A stretch of 64,000 nucleotides of DNA from JAVDCA01 sp963819385 (GCA_963819385.1 CAWFVV010000006.1:744001-808000); one strand, 5' to 3'. Counted from the stretch's first letter, positions 51,417-62,009 are shown. A program made the numbers and translations. Notes: a model not told the origin generated them from the letters alone.

Positions 51417-52638
51417 GTGATGGCCTCCGCCTCGCGCAGGCTCTCGATCAGCGACGAGCGCAGCAGGAACGCGCGCGCGAGCTTCGGGTCCTCGGCGGTC
51501 CGGCGCAGCTCGTCGTGATTGCGCGCGCGCACCGCCGGGTCCTTCTCGGCCAGCAGCTTCTTGTTGCGCATGGTCTGCGCCTGGGTGTGCTGCAGCGCGA
51601 CATGGCGGCGCTGGCGCTCGTAGCGGTCGAGCGCATCCGCCGCGAGATCGCCGCGCAGGATGCCGACGAGCTTGTCGGCGAGGTTGAAGGCGTCATGCAC
51701 GCCGCTGTTCATGCCCATCGCCCCGATCGGACTGTTCACATGCGCCGCATCGCCGGCGAGGATGACACGGCCGGCGCGGAATCGCTGCGCGACCCGTTGA
51801 TGCACCGTGTAAAGATTGCGGCCCACGATGTTGAAATCCTTAGCCGTCGGCAGGAAGCGCTGCAGCCGCGCCTGCAGCGCTTCGGGCTGGAAGATCGCTT
51901 CCTCGTCCTCGTCGGGCGCCGTCGGGAAATGTACGCGCCAGCGGTCGGGCGGGCCCTTCCAGTGAAACAAATTCGACCATTCGGTCGGATCGGAGATGTA
52001 GTTGCGCTCGGTATAGCCGTGCCGGCGGAAATCGTAGGCCACCTCGATGTTCAAGCGTGCGGTCCGAATACGTGAAGCCCTCGAACTCGATGCCGAGATC
52101 CTTGCGCACGATGCTGCGTGCGCCTTCGGCACTCACCAGGTAGGCGCCGGCGATCTCCTCGGCCTTGCCGTCCGGGTTCGTCACATGCGCGACGACGCCG
52201 TCGGCATCCTGCTCGAATCGACTCGAAGGTGGTCGAGAGCCGCACGTCGATCAGCGGATGCGCCTGCGCGAGCCGGAGTGCCTCCTCGACGATCTTGATG
52301 CGCTCGCATTGCAGGACGTAGGGAAACCTGGTGTCGTCGCGCAGATGAGCGTGATCGAACGCGGCGATCAGCTTGTTCTCGTGACGGTCCCAGTAATGAA
52401 AGAGCGGCGCCACGATGCCGCGCGGCTCGAGCTTGTCGTAGAGCCCGATCGCGTCGAACAGCTCGAGGGTCGCGGGGTGGTTGGTGCCGGCGCGCGGCAC
52501 CTGCTCGAGGAAATTGTCGGCGCCGAGCGCCTCGACGAGGACGACCGGCACGTCCTGCTGGGCAAGCCGCAATGCGAGGCAGAGGCCCACCGGCCCCGCC
52601 CCGATGACGACCACCCGGCCGGCGATCGCCTGAGACAT
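51413..52638 (-). pseudogene. FAD-dependent aromatic monooxygenase, two frameshifts
   Basis: Three frames join into one ~407-residue protein if one base each is removed near 52218 and 52052. First part: VVVIGAGPVGLCLALRLAQQ (FAD GxGxxG), GTNHPATLELFDAIGL. Middle: GAYLVSAEGARSIVRKDLGI (the DG/SxVR motif region). Last: VGRNLYTVHQRVAQRF, RVILAGDAAHVNSPIGAMGM (GD motif binding FAD ribityl). Class A flavin monooxygenase of the phenol/3-hydroxybenzoate/PHBH group. Operon: VOC gene, this gene, Bug gene. Confidence 0.75.
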
Positions 52639-52655
52639 CGGATTGACCAGGCGCT

Positions 52656-53033
52656 CTAAGTCTTTGCCACCACGTCCTTCACGGCTCCGGCCCAGCCCTT
52701 GTGGGTCAGGTCGAACACGATGCCGAGCGGATCCTTGTACTTCGCCTCGTAGAACGAGTTGGGCGAGGTCGGCCGGCCCGCGAGATACGTGCCGCCGGCA
52801 TCCACCACCTTCTTCTCGGCGGCGTCGAGATCATCCACCCACATGCCGAAATGATAGATGCCGACCTCCTCGTCGCCTTCCTGCCGCAGCAGCGCCACGT
52901 TGACGGTGCCGTCCGACATGTAGATGCCGCGCCGTGCCGTGCCGGCCCGCTTCATGTCGAAGGCCTTCTCGAAGAACGTCGCGGTCGCCTCCGGATCGGG
53001 AACGATGAGCGCGATGTGGCGGAGCTTGGCCAT
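52656..53033 (-). CDS. VOC family protein (glyoxalase/ring-cleavage type)
   Basis: 125 residues, one VOC module pair. LRHIALIVPDPEATATFFEK begins the domain (His ligand), IYHFGMWVDDLDAAEKKV the second half, and YKDPLGIVFDLTHKG supplies the C-terminal Asp/Glu side. Acts on a small lactoylglutathione-like, catechol or hydroxyacyl compound. AAAGGGTCCCC lies before ATG 53033; it ends 17 nt before the monooxygenase start. Confidence 0.8.
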   Translation of the reverse strand: MAKLRHIALIVPDPEATATFFEKAFDMKRAGTARRGIYMSDGTVNVALLRQEGDEEVGIYHFGMWVDDLDAAEKKVVDAGGTYLAGRPTSPNSFYEAKYKDPLGIVFDLTHKGWAGAVKDVVAKT

Positions 53034-53134
53034 GGGGACCCTTTCGAGGATGGGAGACGAGCGCAAACGCGCGCCCGCGTCAGGGTCATTTAGCCAAAAC
53101 ATCCGCTGCGGCGCAAATGGAGAGGCGGCGCGCC

Positions 53135-53184
53135 AGCGCATGTTCCGGCGAAGTGGATACCGGTTCGCCGACAAGAACATGCGC
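53135..53184. repeat. 50-bp covarying palindrome, copy D
   Basis: Outer arms GCGCATGTTC / GAACATGCGC as in copy C, inner arms CGGCGAA / TTCGCCG. Between the VOC gene and the small gene at 53204. Confidence 0.8.
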
Positions 53185-53203
53185 AAAGGGTATGCGGCAG
53201 GCG

Positions 53204-53416
53204 CTAAATCTCACCGACGGTTGCGCAAAACGCCCGTTCCAGCATGCGGCGGCACTCGTCGGCCTGCTCGCGCGCCTTGCCGTCGCATCCCTGCGCGATG
53301 TCGCGCAAATCGCGTATGGCCGCGTCGACGGCGGTCAAAATGTCGATTTCGGCCGTGGGGGCCGGCTCCGGTTCCGGCTTCTTGAACGGAATGACATTCG
53401 ACACAATGCTCGACAT
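53204..53416 (-). CDS. small hypothetical protein, 70 aa
   Basis: MSSIVSNVIPFKKPEPEPAP followed by helix IDILTAVDAAIRDLRDIAQG and CDGKAREQADECRRMLERAF with three Cys. No signal peptide. The VIPF start and disordered Pro/Glu linker are seen in many short rhizobial proteins; function unknown. Confidence 0.55.
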   Translation of the reverse strand: MSSIVSNVIPFKKPEPEPAPTAEIDILTAVDAAIRDLRDIAQGCDGKAREQADECRRMLERAFCATVGEI

Positions 53417-53470
53417 GGCACGCACCCCCAAATCACCCAACGCAACGGGCGGCATTTGGCCTGCCAAAGG

Positions 53471-54688
53471 TTAACTGATGTTTGGCACCGCGGCCGACCG
53501 CCGCGTCGCGAGGTAGGCCGATCCGCCGGCCACCACGCCGAGGACCGCGCTGATGCCGGTCGCGACGATCATCGGGCGCGGGGTGCCGTCGGCAATGAGC
53601 CCGTAGAGCTGGGCGAACAGCGCGCCCGCGACCTGCTGGACGAACACACCGATGCCGGCCGCGGTGCCGGCGAGGCGCGGGATCGTCGCCATGGCGCCGG
53701 CCTGGGCGTAAGGCAGCGCGATCCCCTGGGACAGGGTCACGACCGCGCCCGGCAGGAAGAACATCAGCGGCGCCGGCGGCAGCGTGAGCAGCAGCACGGA
53801 CTGCACGGCGACGGCCGCCAGGCAGATGAGCGAGCCGATGAGCACCATGGTCTCGGTCGCGGCGCGGCCGCCGAGCCGGCTCGAGATCATCGTGCCGCTG
53901 ATGAAGCCCAGCGGCAGCAGCATGAAGTAGAGGCCGAACTCGGTCGCCGGGCGGGCGAGCAGTTCCTTCATCAGGGTCGCCGACGCCGAGCCGACGATCA
54001 GGAAGGTCGCGGTCGAGAAGCCGGTTTGCAGCACCAGCGCCGTAAAGCGCGGCTGCACCAGAAGCTCGCCGTAGCCGCGCAGCACGCCGCCGGCCGGCGG
54101 CGCCGACGCGGCGCTTCGCGTCTCGTAGACCACCAGGTACACGGCGAGCGTGATGGCGACACCCCCGACCAGCGCAAAGCTGAAGACACTGCGCCAGCCG
54201 AAGGCATCCACCAGGACGCCACCGACGGCCGGCGCGATCATCGGCCCGATGGCGTAGAACATCGTGAGATAGGCGATCGCCTTAACAAGCTTCTCGGGCC
54301 CGTAGGCGTCGCGCGCGATGGTGCGCACGAGCGTCAGGCCACAGCCGGCCCCGACCGCCTGCACGAGCCGCCCGAGCACGAGCATCGGCACGTTCGCGGC
54401 CGCCGCCGACGCCACGGTGCCGACGAGAAACAGCGCTAGCCCGGAGAGCAGCACCGGCCGCCGCCCCAGCCGGTCGGCGAGCGTGCCGTAGACCAAGGTC
54501 GCCACGCCCATGCCGAACACCGCGATCGAGAAGGTGAATTGCGCGAGTGCGTCCGAGAGCCCGAACGCCGCCTTGACGGCCGGGATGACGGGGAAGAACA
54601 GATGCACCGCGAGCGGCCCGATCAGCGCCACCATGCCCAACGCAAGCGCAAAGGACGGACCGGGCGTGCGGGGCATGTCGGCTTTCAT
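53471..54688 (-). CDS. Bcr/CflA family MFS drug efflux transporter
   Basis: 405 residues, 12 helices. Opening FALALGMVALIGPLAVHLFF, motif A VYGTLADRLGRRPVLLSGL, motif C in helix 5 GPMIAPAVGGVLVDAFGWR: the Bcr/CflA pattern of 12-TMS H+ antiporters. Exports a drug or metabolite such as a sulfonamide, bicyclomycin or peptide. Start 54688 chosen; a Met eight residues earlier lies in an unlikely leader. Confidence 0.88.
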   Translation of the reverse strand: MKADMPRTPGPSFALALGMVALIGPLAVHLFFPVIPAVKAAFGLSDALAQFTFSIAVFGMGVATLVYGTLADRLGRRPVLLSGLALFLVGTVASAAAANVPMLVLGRLVQAVGAGCGLTLVRTIARDAYGPEKLVKAIAYLTMFYAIGPMIAPAVGGVLVDAFGWRSVFSFALVGGVAITLAVYLVVYETRSAASAPPAGGVLRGYGELLVQPRFTALVLQTGFSTATFLIVGSASATLMKELLARPATEFGLYFMLLPLGFISGTMISSRLGGRAATETMVLIGSLICLAAVAVQSVLLLTLPPAPLMFFLPGAVVTLSQGIALPYAQAGAMATIPRLAGTAAGIGVFVQQVAGALFAQLYGLIADGTPRPMIVATGISAVLGVVAGGSAYLATRRSAAVPNIS

Positions 54689-54705
54689 TGAGGCATGTAA
54701 GGTGA

Positions 54706-54846
54706 GCACCACGCCAGCGCTCCTTCTCCCCCTTTAGGGGGAGAAGGTCGGGATGAGGGGGCCTATCCGCAAACTCCGATGTACCGACTCGCGGAGAGCC
54801 CCCCTCACCCCGACCCTCTCCCCCTAAAGGGGGAGAGGGAGCGCCG
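54706..54846. repeat. long double-hairpin palindrome, CTCTCCCC family, CCCCCTTTAGGGGG variant
   Basis: CTTCTCCCCCTTTAGGGGGA and CCCTCTCCCCCTAAAGGGGG hairpins with GGGATGAGGGGG / CCCCCCTCACCCC between. Same architecture as 37186-37351 and 42124-42288 but with a different loop (TTTA / TAAA). Lies between the two minus-strand genes, MFS and ABC permease. Confidence 0.8.
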
Positions 54847-54854
54847 CATCTTTC

Positions 54855-55628
54855 TCACTTCTTCAGCTTGTACCCCGTCCGAAACATCCACCACACGATC
54901 ACGAGGCACACAGCCAGGAACACGAACGTCATCGCGATACTGATGCCGATGCTCACGTCGGCGATGCCGAAGAAGCTCCAGCGGAAGCCGCTGATCAGGT
55001 AGACGATCGGATTGAACAGGGTGATCTTCTGCCAGAACGGCGGCAGCACGTGGGTCGAGTAAAAGCTCCCGCCGAGGAAGCTCAGCGGCGTGATGATGAG
55101 CAGCGGGATCACCTGCAGCTTCTCGAACCCGTCCGCCCAGATGCCGATGATGAAGCCGAGCAGGCTGAAGGTGACGGCGGTGAGCACCAGGAACACGATC
55201 ATCCACAGCGGGTGGTCGATGTGGATCGGCACGAACAGGCCCGAGGTCGCCAGGATGATCAGGCCGAGGACGATCGACTTCGACGCGGCCGCGCCGACAT
55301 AGCCGACCACGATCTCGAAGGCGGAGATCGGCGCCGACAGGATCTCGTAGATGGTGCCGACGAAGCGCGGGAAGTAGATGCCGAACGAGGCATTCGTCGT
55401 GCTCTGGGTGAGCAGCATCATCATGATCAGGCCCGGCACGATGAACGAGCCGTAGCGAACGCCCTCGATCTCGCTGATGCGCGAGCCGATCGCGGCGCCG
55501 AACACGACGAAATAGAGCGAGGTCGAGATCACGGGCGAGACGATGCTCTGCATCAGCGTTCGGCCGGTGCGCGACATCTCGAAGACGTAGATGGCGCGGA
55601 TGGCGTGGAAGTTGATCGGCATGCTCAT
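54855..55628 (-). CDS. ABC-2 type transporter permease
   Basis: 257 residues with six hydrophobic segments. FEMSRTGRTLMQSIVSPVIS, VPGLIMMMLLTQSTTNASFG and PLSFLGGSFYSTHVLPPFWQ are the ABC-2 permease pattern of NodJ/DrrB-like exporters. Its ATG overlaps the stop of the ATPase gene (ATGA 55625-55628). Exports a lipid-linked, glycan or drug-like substrate. Confidence 0.88.
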   Translation of the reverse strand: MSMPINFHAIRAIYVFEMSRTGRTLMQSIVSPVISTSLYFVVFGAAIGSRISEIEGVRYGSFIVPGLIMMMLLTQSTTNASFGIYFPRFVGTIYEILSAPISAFEIVVGYVGAAASKSIVLGLIILATSGLFVPIHIDHPLWMIVFLVLTAVTFSLLGFIIGIWADGFEKLQVIPLLIITPLSFLGGSFYSTHVLPPFWQKITLFNPIVYLISGFRWSFFGIADVSIGISIAMTFVFLAVCLVIVWWMFRTGYKLKK

Positions 55629-56641
55629 GCGGTCGCTCCCGGCGCGGCGCCCGGCCCGGCTTGCGTGTCCTGCCGCACCAGATCGACGAAAATGTCCTCG
55701 AGCGAGCTCTGCGTCGTCCGCAGGTCCTTGAAGCGGATGCCGGCGCTATGGAGATCGTCGAGCAGGTCGGTGATGCCGGTGCGGCCCTTCTGGGTGTCGT
55801 AGGTGTAGACGAGCTCGGCCCCGTCGGCCGCGAGCGCGAGATGATGCGCCGCGAGCGCCTCCGGCACCGCGGCGAGCGGTTCGGCGAGCTGCAGCGTGAG
55901 CTGCTTCTTGCCGAGCTTGCGCATCAGCTCCGCCTTGTCCTCGACCAGGATCAGCTCGCCCTTGTTGATGACGCCGACACGGTCGGCCATCTGCTCGGCT
56001 TCCTCGATGTAGTGCGTGGTGAGGATGATGGTGACGCCGGCGGCCTGCAGCCCCCGCACCACCTCCCACATGTCCTTGCGCAGCTCGACGTCGACACCGG
56101 CGGTCGGCTCGTCGAGGAAGAGGATCTGCGGCTCGTGCGACAGCGCCTTCGCGATCATCACGCGCCGCTTCATGCCGCCCGAGAGCGTCACGATCTTCGA
56201 ATCCTTCTTGTCCCACAGGGTGAGATCCCGGAGGACCTTCTCGACATAGGCCGGGTTCTGTCGCTTGCCCCACAGGCCACGGCTGAAGCTCACGGTGTTC
56301 CATACCGTCTCGAAGGCGTCGGTGTGCAGTTCCTGCGGCACGAGGCCGATCATGGCGCGCGCCGCGCGATAGTCGCGCACGATGTCGCGGCCCGCGACGA
56401 TGACGTGGCCGGTGCTCGCCGTCACGATGCCGCAAATGATGCCGATGAGCGTGGTCTTGCCGGCCCCGTTCGGCCCGAGCAGCGCGAAGATCTCGCCGGC
56501 GCGGATGTCGAGGTTGATGCCTTTGAGCGCCTGGAAGCCCGTCGCATAGGTCTTCGACAGGTCGGCGACACGGATGATCGGCTGCGCCGAACCGGCTGCA
56601 GGTGTAGAAGAATCAGGCGCGGGAGTCGTTCGTTCGAGCAT
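55625..56641 (-). CDS. ABC transporter ATP-binding protein (DrrA/NodI type)
   Basis: 338 residues from Met 56641. Walker A LLGPNGAGKTTL, Q-loop VPQE, signature LSGGMKRRVMI, Walker B LFLDEPTAGVD, switch TTHYIEEAEQM. The C-terminal ~80 residues form an extra domain as in DrrA/NodI. The Ala/Pro/Ser-rich first 20 residues are a linker. Works with the following permease. Confidence 0.9.
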   Translation of the reverse strand: MLERTTPAPDSSTPAAGSAQPIIRVADLSKTYATGFQALKGINLDIRAGEIFALLGPNGAGKTTLIGIICGIVTASTGHVIVAGRDIVRDYRAARAMIGLVPQELHTDAFETVWNTVSFSRGLWGKRQNPAYVEKVLRDLTLWDKKDSKIVTLSGGMKRRVMIAKALSHEPQILFLDEPTAGVDVELRKDMWEVVRGLQAAGVTIILTTHYIEEAEQMADRVGVINKGELILVEDKAELMRKLGKKQLTLQLAEPLAAVPEALAAHHLALAADGAELVYTYDTQKGRTGITDLLDDLHSAGIRFKDLRTTQSSLEDIFVDLVRQDTQAGPGAAPGATA

Positions 56642-56738
56642 GCGGAATCTTTCGACAATTCGCGGCAAGGCGCGGCGCAAGGAGGGCGTTTTGTCCGCCT
56701 TATTTGGCGTGCCCGCAAGGCGGATGAAAGAGCGAGCC

Positions 56739-57644
56739 ATGCGTCACGCGACGGGGTGTTGCGAGGTGCGGAAGTGGCGGCGCGTGGCGGCTGCCGCCTG
56801 CGTGGCGCTGGCATGGCTCCCACGCGGCGCGATGGCGGCCGATTCGGAAGCGACCGGCCCGGCCGCGCAGCGCTACACGGCGACTTGCACGCGCGCCGGC
56901 ACGTTTCTCCCGATCATCGACGTCGGCCACACGGCCGGTGCGGCCGGCGCCATGAGCGCGCGCGGCGTGACCGAGTACGAGTTCAACCTGCGCCTTGCAC
57001 GCAAGATCAGCGATGACCTGCGCGCGGCGGGCTTTGCGCGCACCGTCCTGATGGTGACCACCGAGGCGCCGCGAGCCGGGCTGTTCAAGCGCGCCGCGCA
57101 CGCCAACGCGCTCAAAGGCGATCTGTTTCTCTCGATCCATCACGATGCCGTGCCGGAAACGATGCTGCAGACCTGGCAATTCAACGGCACGGAGCAGCAC
57201 TACAACGACAGCTATCCGGGGCATTCGATCTTCGTGTCGACCGAGCACCGGAACCATGCCGACAGCCTCGCCTTCGCGCATCGGCTCGGCATGGCGCTGA
57301 AGTCTCGCGGGCTCGCCTACACGCCGCACTACACCGACGCGATCATGGGCAGCCATCGGCGCGTGCTGCTCGACCGGCAGGCCGGCGTCTACGAGTACAA
57401 CAAGCTCGTCGTGCTGATGGAGACGCAGATGCCGGCCGCGCTCCTCGAGGCCGGCTCGATCGTCAACCGCGACGAGGAGCTGGCGCTCGCGACGCCCGAG
57501 CGGCAGGCCCTGATCGGCAGCGCGGTGGTTGCCGCCGTCGATGCGTTCTGCGCCGCGCGCAAGCGAAGTTCCCTCCAGTCATCAAGCCGTGACGCTCGCG
57601 TGCCAAAGCACGTCGAGCCGAGGCATAAACGGCGGCAAAAATAA
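56739..57644 (+). CDS. N-acetylmuramoyl-L-alanine amidase (Amidase_3 type)
   Basis: 301 residues. Signal peptide about 1-34 (ends RGAMA-ADSEA). Amidase_3 catalytic zinc site: IIDVGHTAGA (His), VTEYEFNLRLA (Glu), LFLSIHHDA (His), and catalytic Glu in LLEAGSIVNRDEE. Cleaves the lactyl-peptide bond of peptidoglycan in the periplasm. A basic Ser/Arg tail of ~25 residues (QSSSRDARVP) follows, perhaps for wall binding. AAAGAG lies 6 nt before ATG 56739 (alternative start 56724). Confidence 0.85.
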   Translation: MRHATGCCEVRKWRRVAAAACVALAWLPRGAMAADSEATGPAAQRYTATCTRAGTFLPIIDVGHTAGAAGAMSARGVTEYEFNLRLARKISDDLRAAGFARTVLMVTTEAPRAGLFKRAAHANALKGDLFLSIHHDAVPETMLQTWQFNGTEQHYNDSYPGHSIFVSTEHRNHADSLAFAHRLGMALKSRGLAYTPHYTDAIMGSHRRVLLDRQAGVYEYNKLVVLMETQMPAALLEAGSIVNRDEELALATPERQALIGSAVVAAVDAFCAARKRSSLQSSSRDARVPKHVEPRHKRRQK

Positions 57645-57773
57645 TTCTCCGGCAGATCTTGCCAGAGGAGGCGCAATCGATTATTCTGTGCGTTTTTCCG
57701 GAGCCAGGAGGAACAGGACCCTGGGTGGCGGAAACGAAGCGCGCGACGCCTCACGCGCAGGAAGTGACGTGGC

Positions 57774-59002
<1,229 letters not shown>

Positions 59003-59006
<4 letters not shown>

Positions 59007-60253
59007 GCAAGCCTGCGGCCGCGCGCGCGGCGTGCGGATGCGCCGGCCGAGCTGATCGCGCTTGCGCAGCGCCGCCGCCGTGCGCGAGCGATGCGCAAGC
59101 GTCTACGACTGGGTCGCGGCCGGGCGTTCGCCGCATTTCACGCTCGACGAGGCGAAGCTCGATGACGCGGCCGCGCTCGTCGCGGAGGTGACGCGTGCGA
59201 GCTATCCCGGATCTCGCGATCCCCCATCACAGCCGCTGGCGCCACTTTTCCGCCGGCGGCCGCGACCGCTGGGCGGCGCTGCCGCTCGCCGGGATCGACA
59301 CCATCGAGCGCGCGCGCGTCGCGATCGATCTTGCGGTCGTCAGCGTGCTGCTCGACGCCGGCGCCGGCGCCGCGTGGTCCTATCTCGACAACGACACCGG
59401 CCTCGCCTTCGCGCGCTCTGAAGGGCTCGCGGTCGCGAGCATCGACCTGTTTCGCACCGGCGCGTTCTCGTCCGATCCATTGGTGCCGCTGCGCGCCGAC
59501 GCGACGGCGCTCGCCGCCCTCGCGCTGCCGGCGCTCACATTCGGCCTGCAAGCATCCGCGCGTAATCCGCTGGTCGGCCTACCGCAGCGCCTCGCGCTGC
59601 TGCAGCGCCTCGGCGCGGCACTCACGGCGCGCCCCGACCTGTTCGGCGCCGCGGGACGCCCCGGCCATCTGATCGACGCGATCCTTGCCGCTGCGCCTGC
59701 GAAACGCATCAAGGCCGCCGATATCCTCGCCCTCGTCCTCGACGGCTTCGCATCGATCTGGCCATCCGGCCTGACGGTCGACGGCGTCGCGCTCGGCGAC
59801 GCGGGCTATCATCCGGCCGTGCGCACGCAGGATCGCTCGGACCGCATCGTGCCGTTCCACAAGCTGTCGCAGTGGCTCGCCTACTCGCTGATCGAGCCGA
59901 TCGAGCAGGCCGGCGTCGCCGTCGTCGAGCCGGACGGCCTCACCGCCCTGCCCGAGTATCGCAACGGCGGCCTCTTGATCGACACCGGCATGATCGCGCC
60001 GCGCGCGCCGCTCGACCCGATGATCGCGCATGAGGTCACCTCCGAGCTGGTCGTGGAATGGCGTGCTCTCACGGTCGCGCTCCTGGATCGGTTGCGCGAG
60101 ACGGTGCGCCTGCGGCTCAGGCTTACGTCGCTCCCGATGTCGCAATTCCTTCAGGGCGGCACCTGGCTCGCGGGCCGCACGATCGCAGCCCGCCGGCGCC
60201 CGCCGGACGGCCCGCCACCGCTCGCCATCAAGGCGGACGGGACGGTGTTCTAG
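59003..60253 (+). pseudogene. DUF1688 (URC4/Urg3-like) protein, three frameshifts near the start
   Basis: Main frame from 59195: PDLAIPHHSRWRHFSAGGRD, LVVEWRALTVALLDRLRETV and QGGTWLAGRTIAARRRPPDG are DUF1688 family features; the family is the URC4 protein of uracil degradation with unknown chemistry. The N-terminal ~65 residues are spread over three frames: start ATG 59003; then LRSAAAVRERCASVYDW and SPHFTLDEAKLDDAAALVAE. Removing one base near 59033, 59061 and 59209 gives a continuous ~415-residue protein. Start overlaps the stop of the cyclohydrolase gene. Confidence 0.78.
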
Positions 60254-60427
60254 GTCGCCTCTTTCGAAGCTCGCAGCTCTGGCGGCGATTGCACGCGCGG
60301 CGCTCGTTCAATCGATCCTATGTTCCATCCACGACGCCGAATACATGCAAAATGTTCCGTTGGCCGGGTCCGGAGCATGTGCTAGCGCGGACGTCGACAT
60401 CATCGAGCCAAGAGAAGGACCAATCCG

Positions 60428-60688
60428 ATGAGCCTGCGCAGCTTGTTCTTGATTTCTGCAGTCGTTTGCATCGCGTCCTTCGGCCTCGGTATCACGCGGT
60501 CGACCGCCTTCCCCGCCATGTCGCCCAAGCCGGAAGGATTGTCATCGGTCATCCGCGTCGATTGCCCGGAAGCGAAACGTCGGCACTGCAAATTCAACGC
60601 CGAAAACAATCTGTGCGGTTGGGGCGACAAGAAATGTGCCCAGGACGAGACCGCTAAGTGCATCGAACGTTGCGCGATTCAAAGATAG
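60428..60688 (+). CDS. small secreted Cys-containing protein, 86 aa
   Basis: Signal peptide about 1-27 (LFLISAVVCIASFGLGITRS). The mature part has six Cys (VDCPEAKRRHCKFNAENNLC, GDKKCAQDETAKCIERCAIQ), probably three disulfides. AAGGA before ATG 60428. No family recognised; base composition is lower in GC than the neighbours to the left. Confidence 0.65.
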   Translation: MSLRSLFLISAVVCIASFGLGITRSTAFPAMSPKPEGLSSVIRVDCPEAKRRHCKFNAENNLCGWGDKKCAQDETAKCIERCAIQR

Positions 60689-60797
60689 CATCTGCCCGGC
60701 GAGATGGCGGGCCGCCGATGCGGCACGTTCGCCGAGACGGGTTAAGTCAAACTCAACAGCAATAGGGGAAACGTGATTTGGACGAGTGGTGCTCGGA

Positions 60798-61150
60798 TCA
60801 ATAACGTTGACCGGCCAAGGCTTCGACTTGACCGGCCGAGCGGGACGGGGGTCCGCTCGTGGTCCACCGCACCCATCTCCTGACGTACATCTCAAGCGCA
60901 GTGGCGGTAAGAACCGCACTGCGCTTTTGCTCATAAAGCTGAGACGCTTTCTCGATGAAGTGGGCGATCGTCTTTGCGGCCACGGTCACTCCTGCCGGGC
61001 TGAAATGATAGCCGAGGAACTCGAAGCCGCGCTCGATCCTGCCGATAAATGTCTTGTCTGGATGCTTTTCCAGACTGAGCGCCCCCAGCGTTTGGTTGAC
61101 CGCCTTCACCGCACCGCGCAACTGCCAGTGGGTCGGCGCGAGAATGAACG
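60798..61150 (-). pseudogene. reverse transcriptase C-terminal fragment
   Basis: Translation SAFILAPTHWQLRGAVKAVN, then LEKHPDKTFIGRIERGFEFL, GYHFSPAGVTVAAKT and EMYVRRWVRW matches the part of bacterial (group II intron-like) reverse transcriptases that follows the YxDD box: palm end, thumb and the GFxFLGYHF motif. The YxDD residues and everything before are missing or degenerate (PTSAFIL in place of DDWLIL), so it cannot be active. Probably a remnant of an intron, retron or other RT element; it marks the start of an accessory-looking stretch. Confidence 0.6.
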
Positions 61151-61371
61151 CGGAAGTTGGCAAGAGGTCCGGAGTCGGCGCCGAAGCAGACATTGGCCGC
61201 CAACTAGGGCGACGCTCATGACCCGAAGCGGACAATACCCTTTTTCCGAGGTGTAGGATGAGCTCGGTGCTGAGCGCCTTAGCCAACCTACGCTTGCTCT
61301 TCGATGGCAGTCGATGCCAAGGTGGCGCTATCGCAAATCTGACGTTGCTGCATCGAATATCGAGAGGGGCC

Positions 61372-61764
61372 ATGAATTCGCGACCTGGACGTTGCATCGT
61401 CGTCGGCGTCATCACCGCATGCGCGCTCGCCGTTTGGGCGGACGCGGCTTCCGCCCCCGCGTGCGTCTTGACCGCGGCCGACTTCGAAGCGCTTAAGACG
61501 TCGCACTCAGGGCTGGCCAGCCAAGAGCAGATCGACGCGAAGACGCCAAAACAGCAAACAGAACTCTGCGCTACGCGCCTGCATTGGAATCGCGTGGCGA
61601 GCGGCACGTGGGTCGACAGCGAACTCGGCGAGATTTGGCCGTATTATCTGAGCCCGTCGGAACGCTTTACGTTCTATAGGCTGAGCGAGGCGAAGGTCTT
61701 AGCAACGTCGGATGCCGAATGGCGCCAACTACGGCAGAAATTGATCGACGACTTTAAAAGGTGA
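61372..61764 (+). CDS. secreted hypothetical protein, 130 aa
   Basis: Signal peptide about 1-28 (CIVVGVITACALAVWADAAS). The mature part has CVLTAADFEALK at its start and a second Cys in TELCATRLHWNR, and ends with a charged helix DAEWRQLRQKLIDDFK. GAGAGGGG precedes ATG 61372. Unknown family. A terminator follows at 61896. Confidence 0.6.
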   Translation: MNSRPGRCIVVGVITACALAVWADAASAPACVLTAADFEALKTSHSGLASQEQIDAKTPKQQTELCATRLHWNRVASGTWVDSELGEIWPYYLSPSERFTFYRLSEAKVLATSDAEWRQLRQKLIDDFKR

Positions 61765-61895
61765 CTTGGACGACGTCGCGGTGCTCGCGGCGTTCCTGGC
61801 CTCGGGCACGCGGATTTGCCGCGCTTCGGCGGACAAACCACCGTCCATCAGTCTGGGTACGCGCTTTCATCAAAACAGCTGATCGGATGTCGAAG

Positions 61896-61923
61896 AGACC
61901 GCCGTGAGGCGGTCTTTCTTTTT
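61896..61923 (+). terminator. intrinsic terminator
   Basis: Stem AGACCGCC / GGCGGTCT (61896-61903, 61908-61915) with a GTGA loop, followed by TTCTTTTT. It lies 132 nt after the stop of the secreted protein gene. Confidence 0.85.
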
Positions 61924-62009
61924 CCAGCCCGTTATTTCGCGAATGTCTGCATATGGCCGAGCCCAGCCGCTTCGGGCCAAGAGCGGTCGGTAGTGCCTCA
62001 GTTTGAAAT

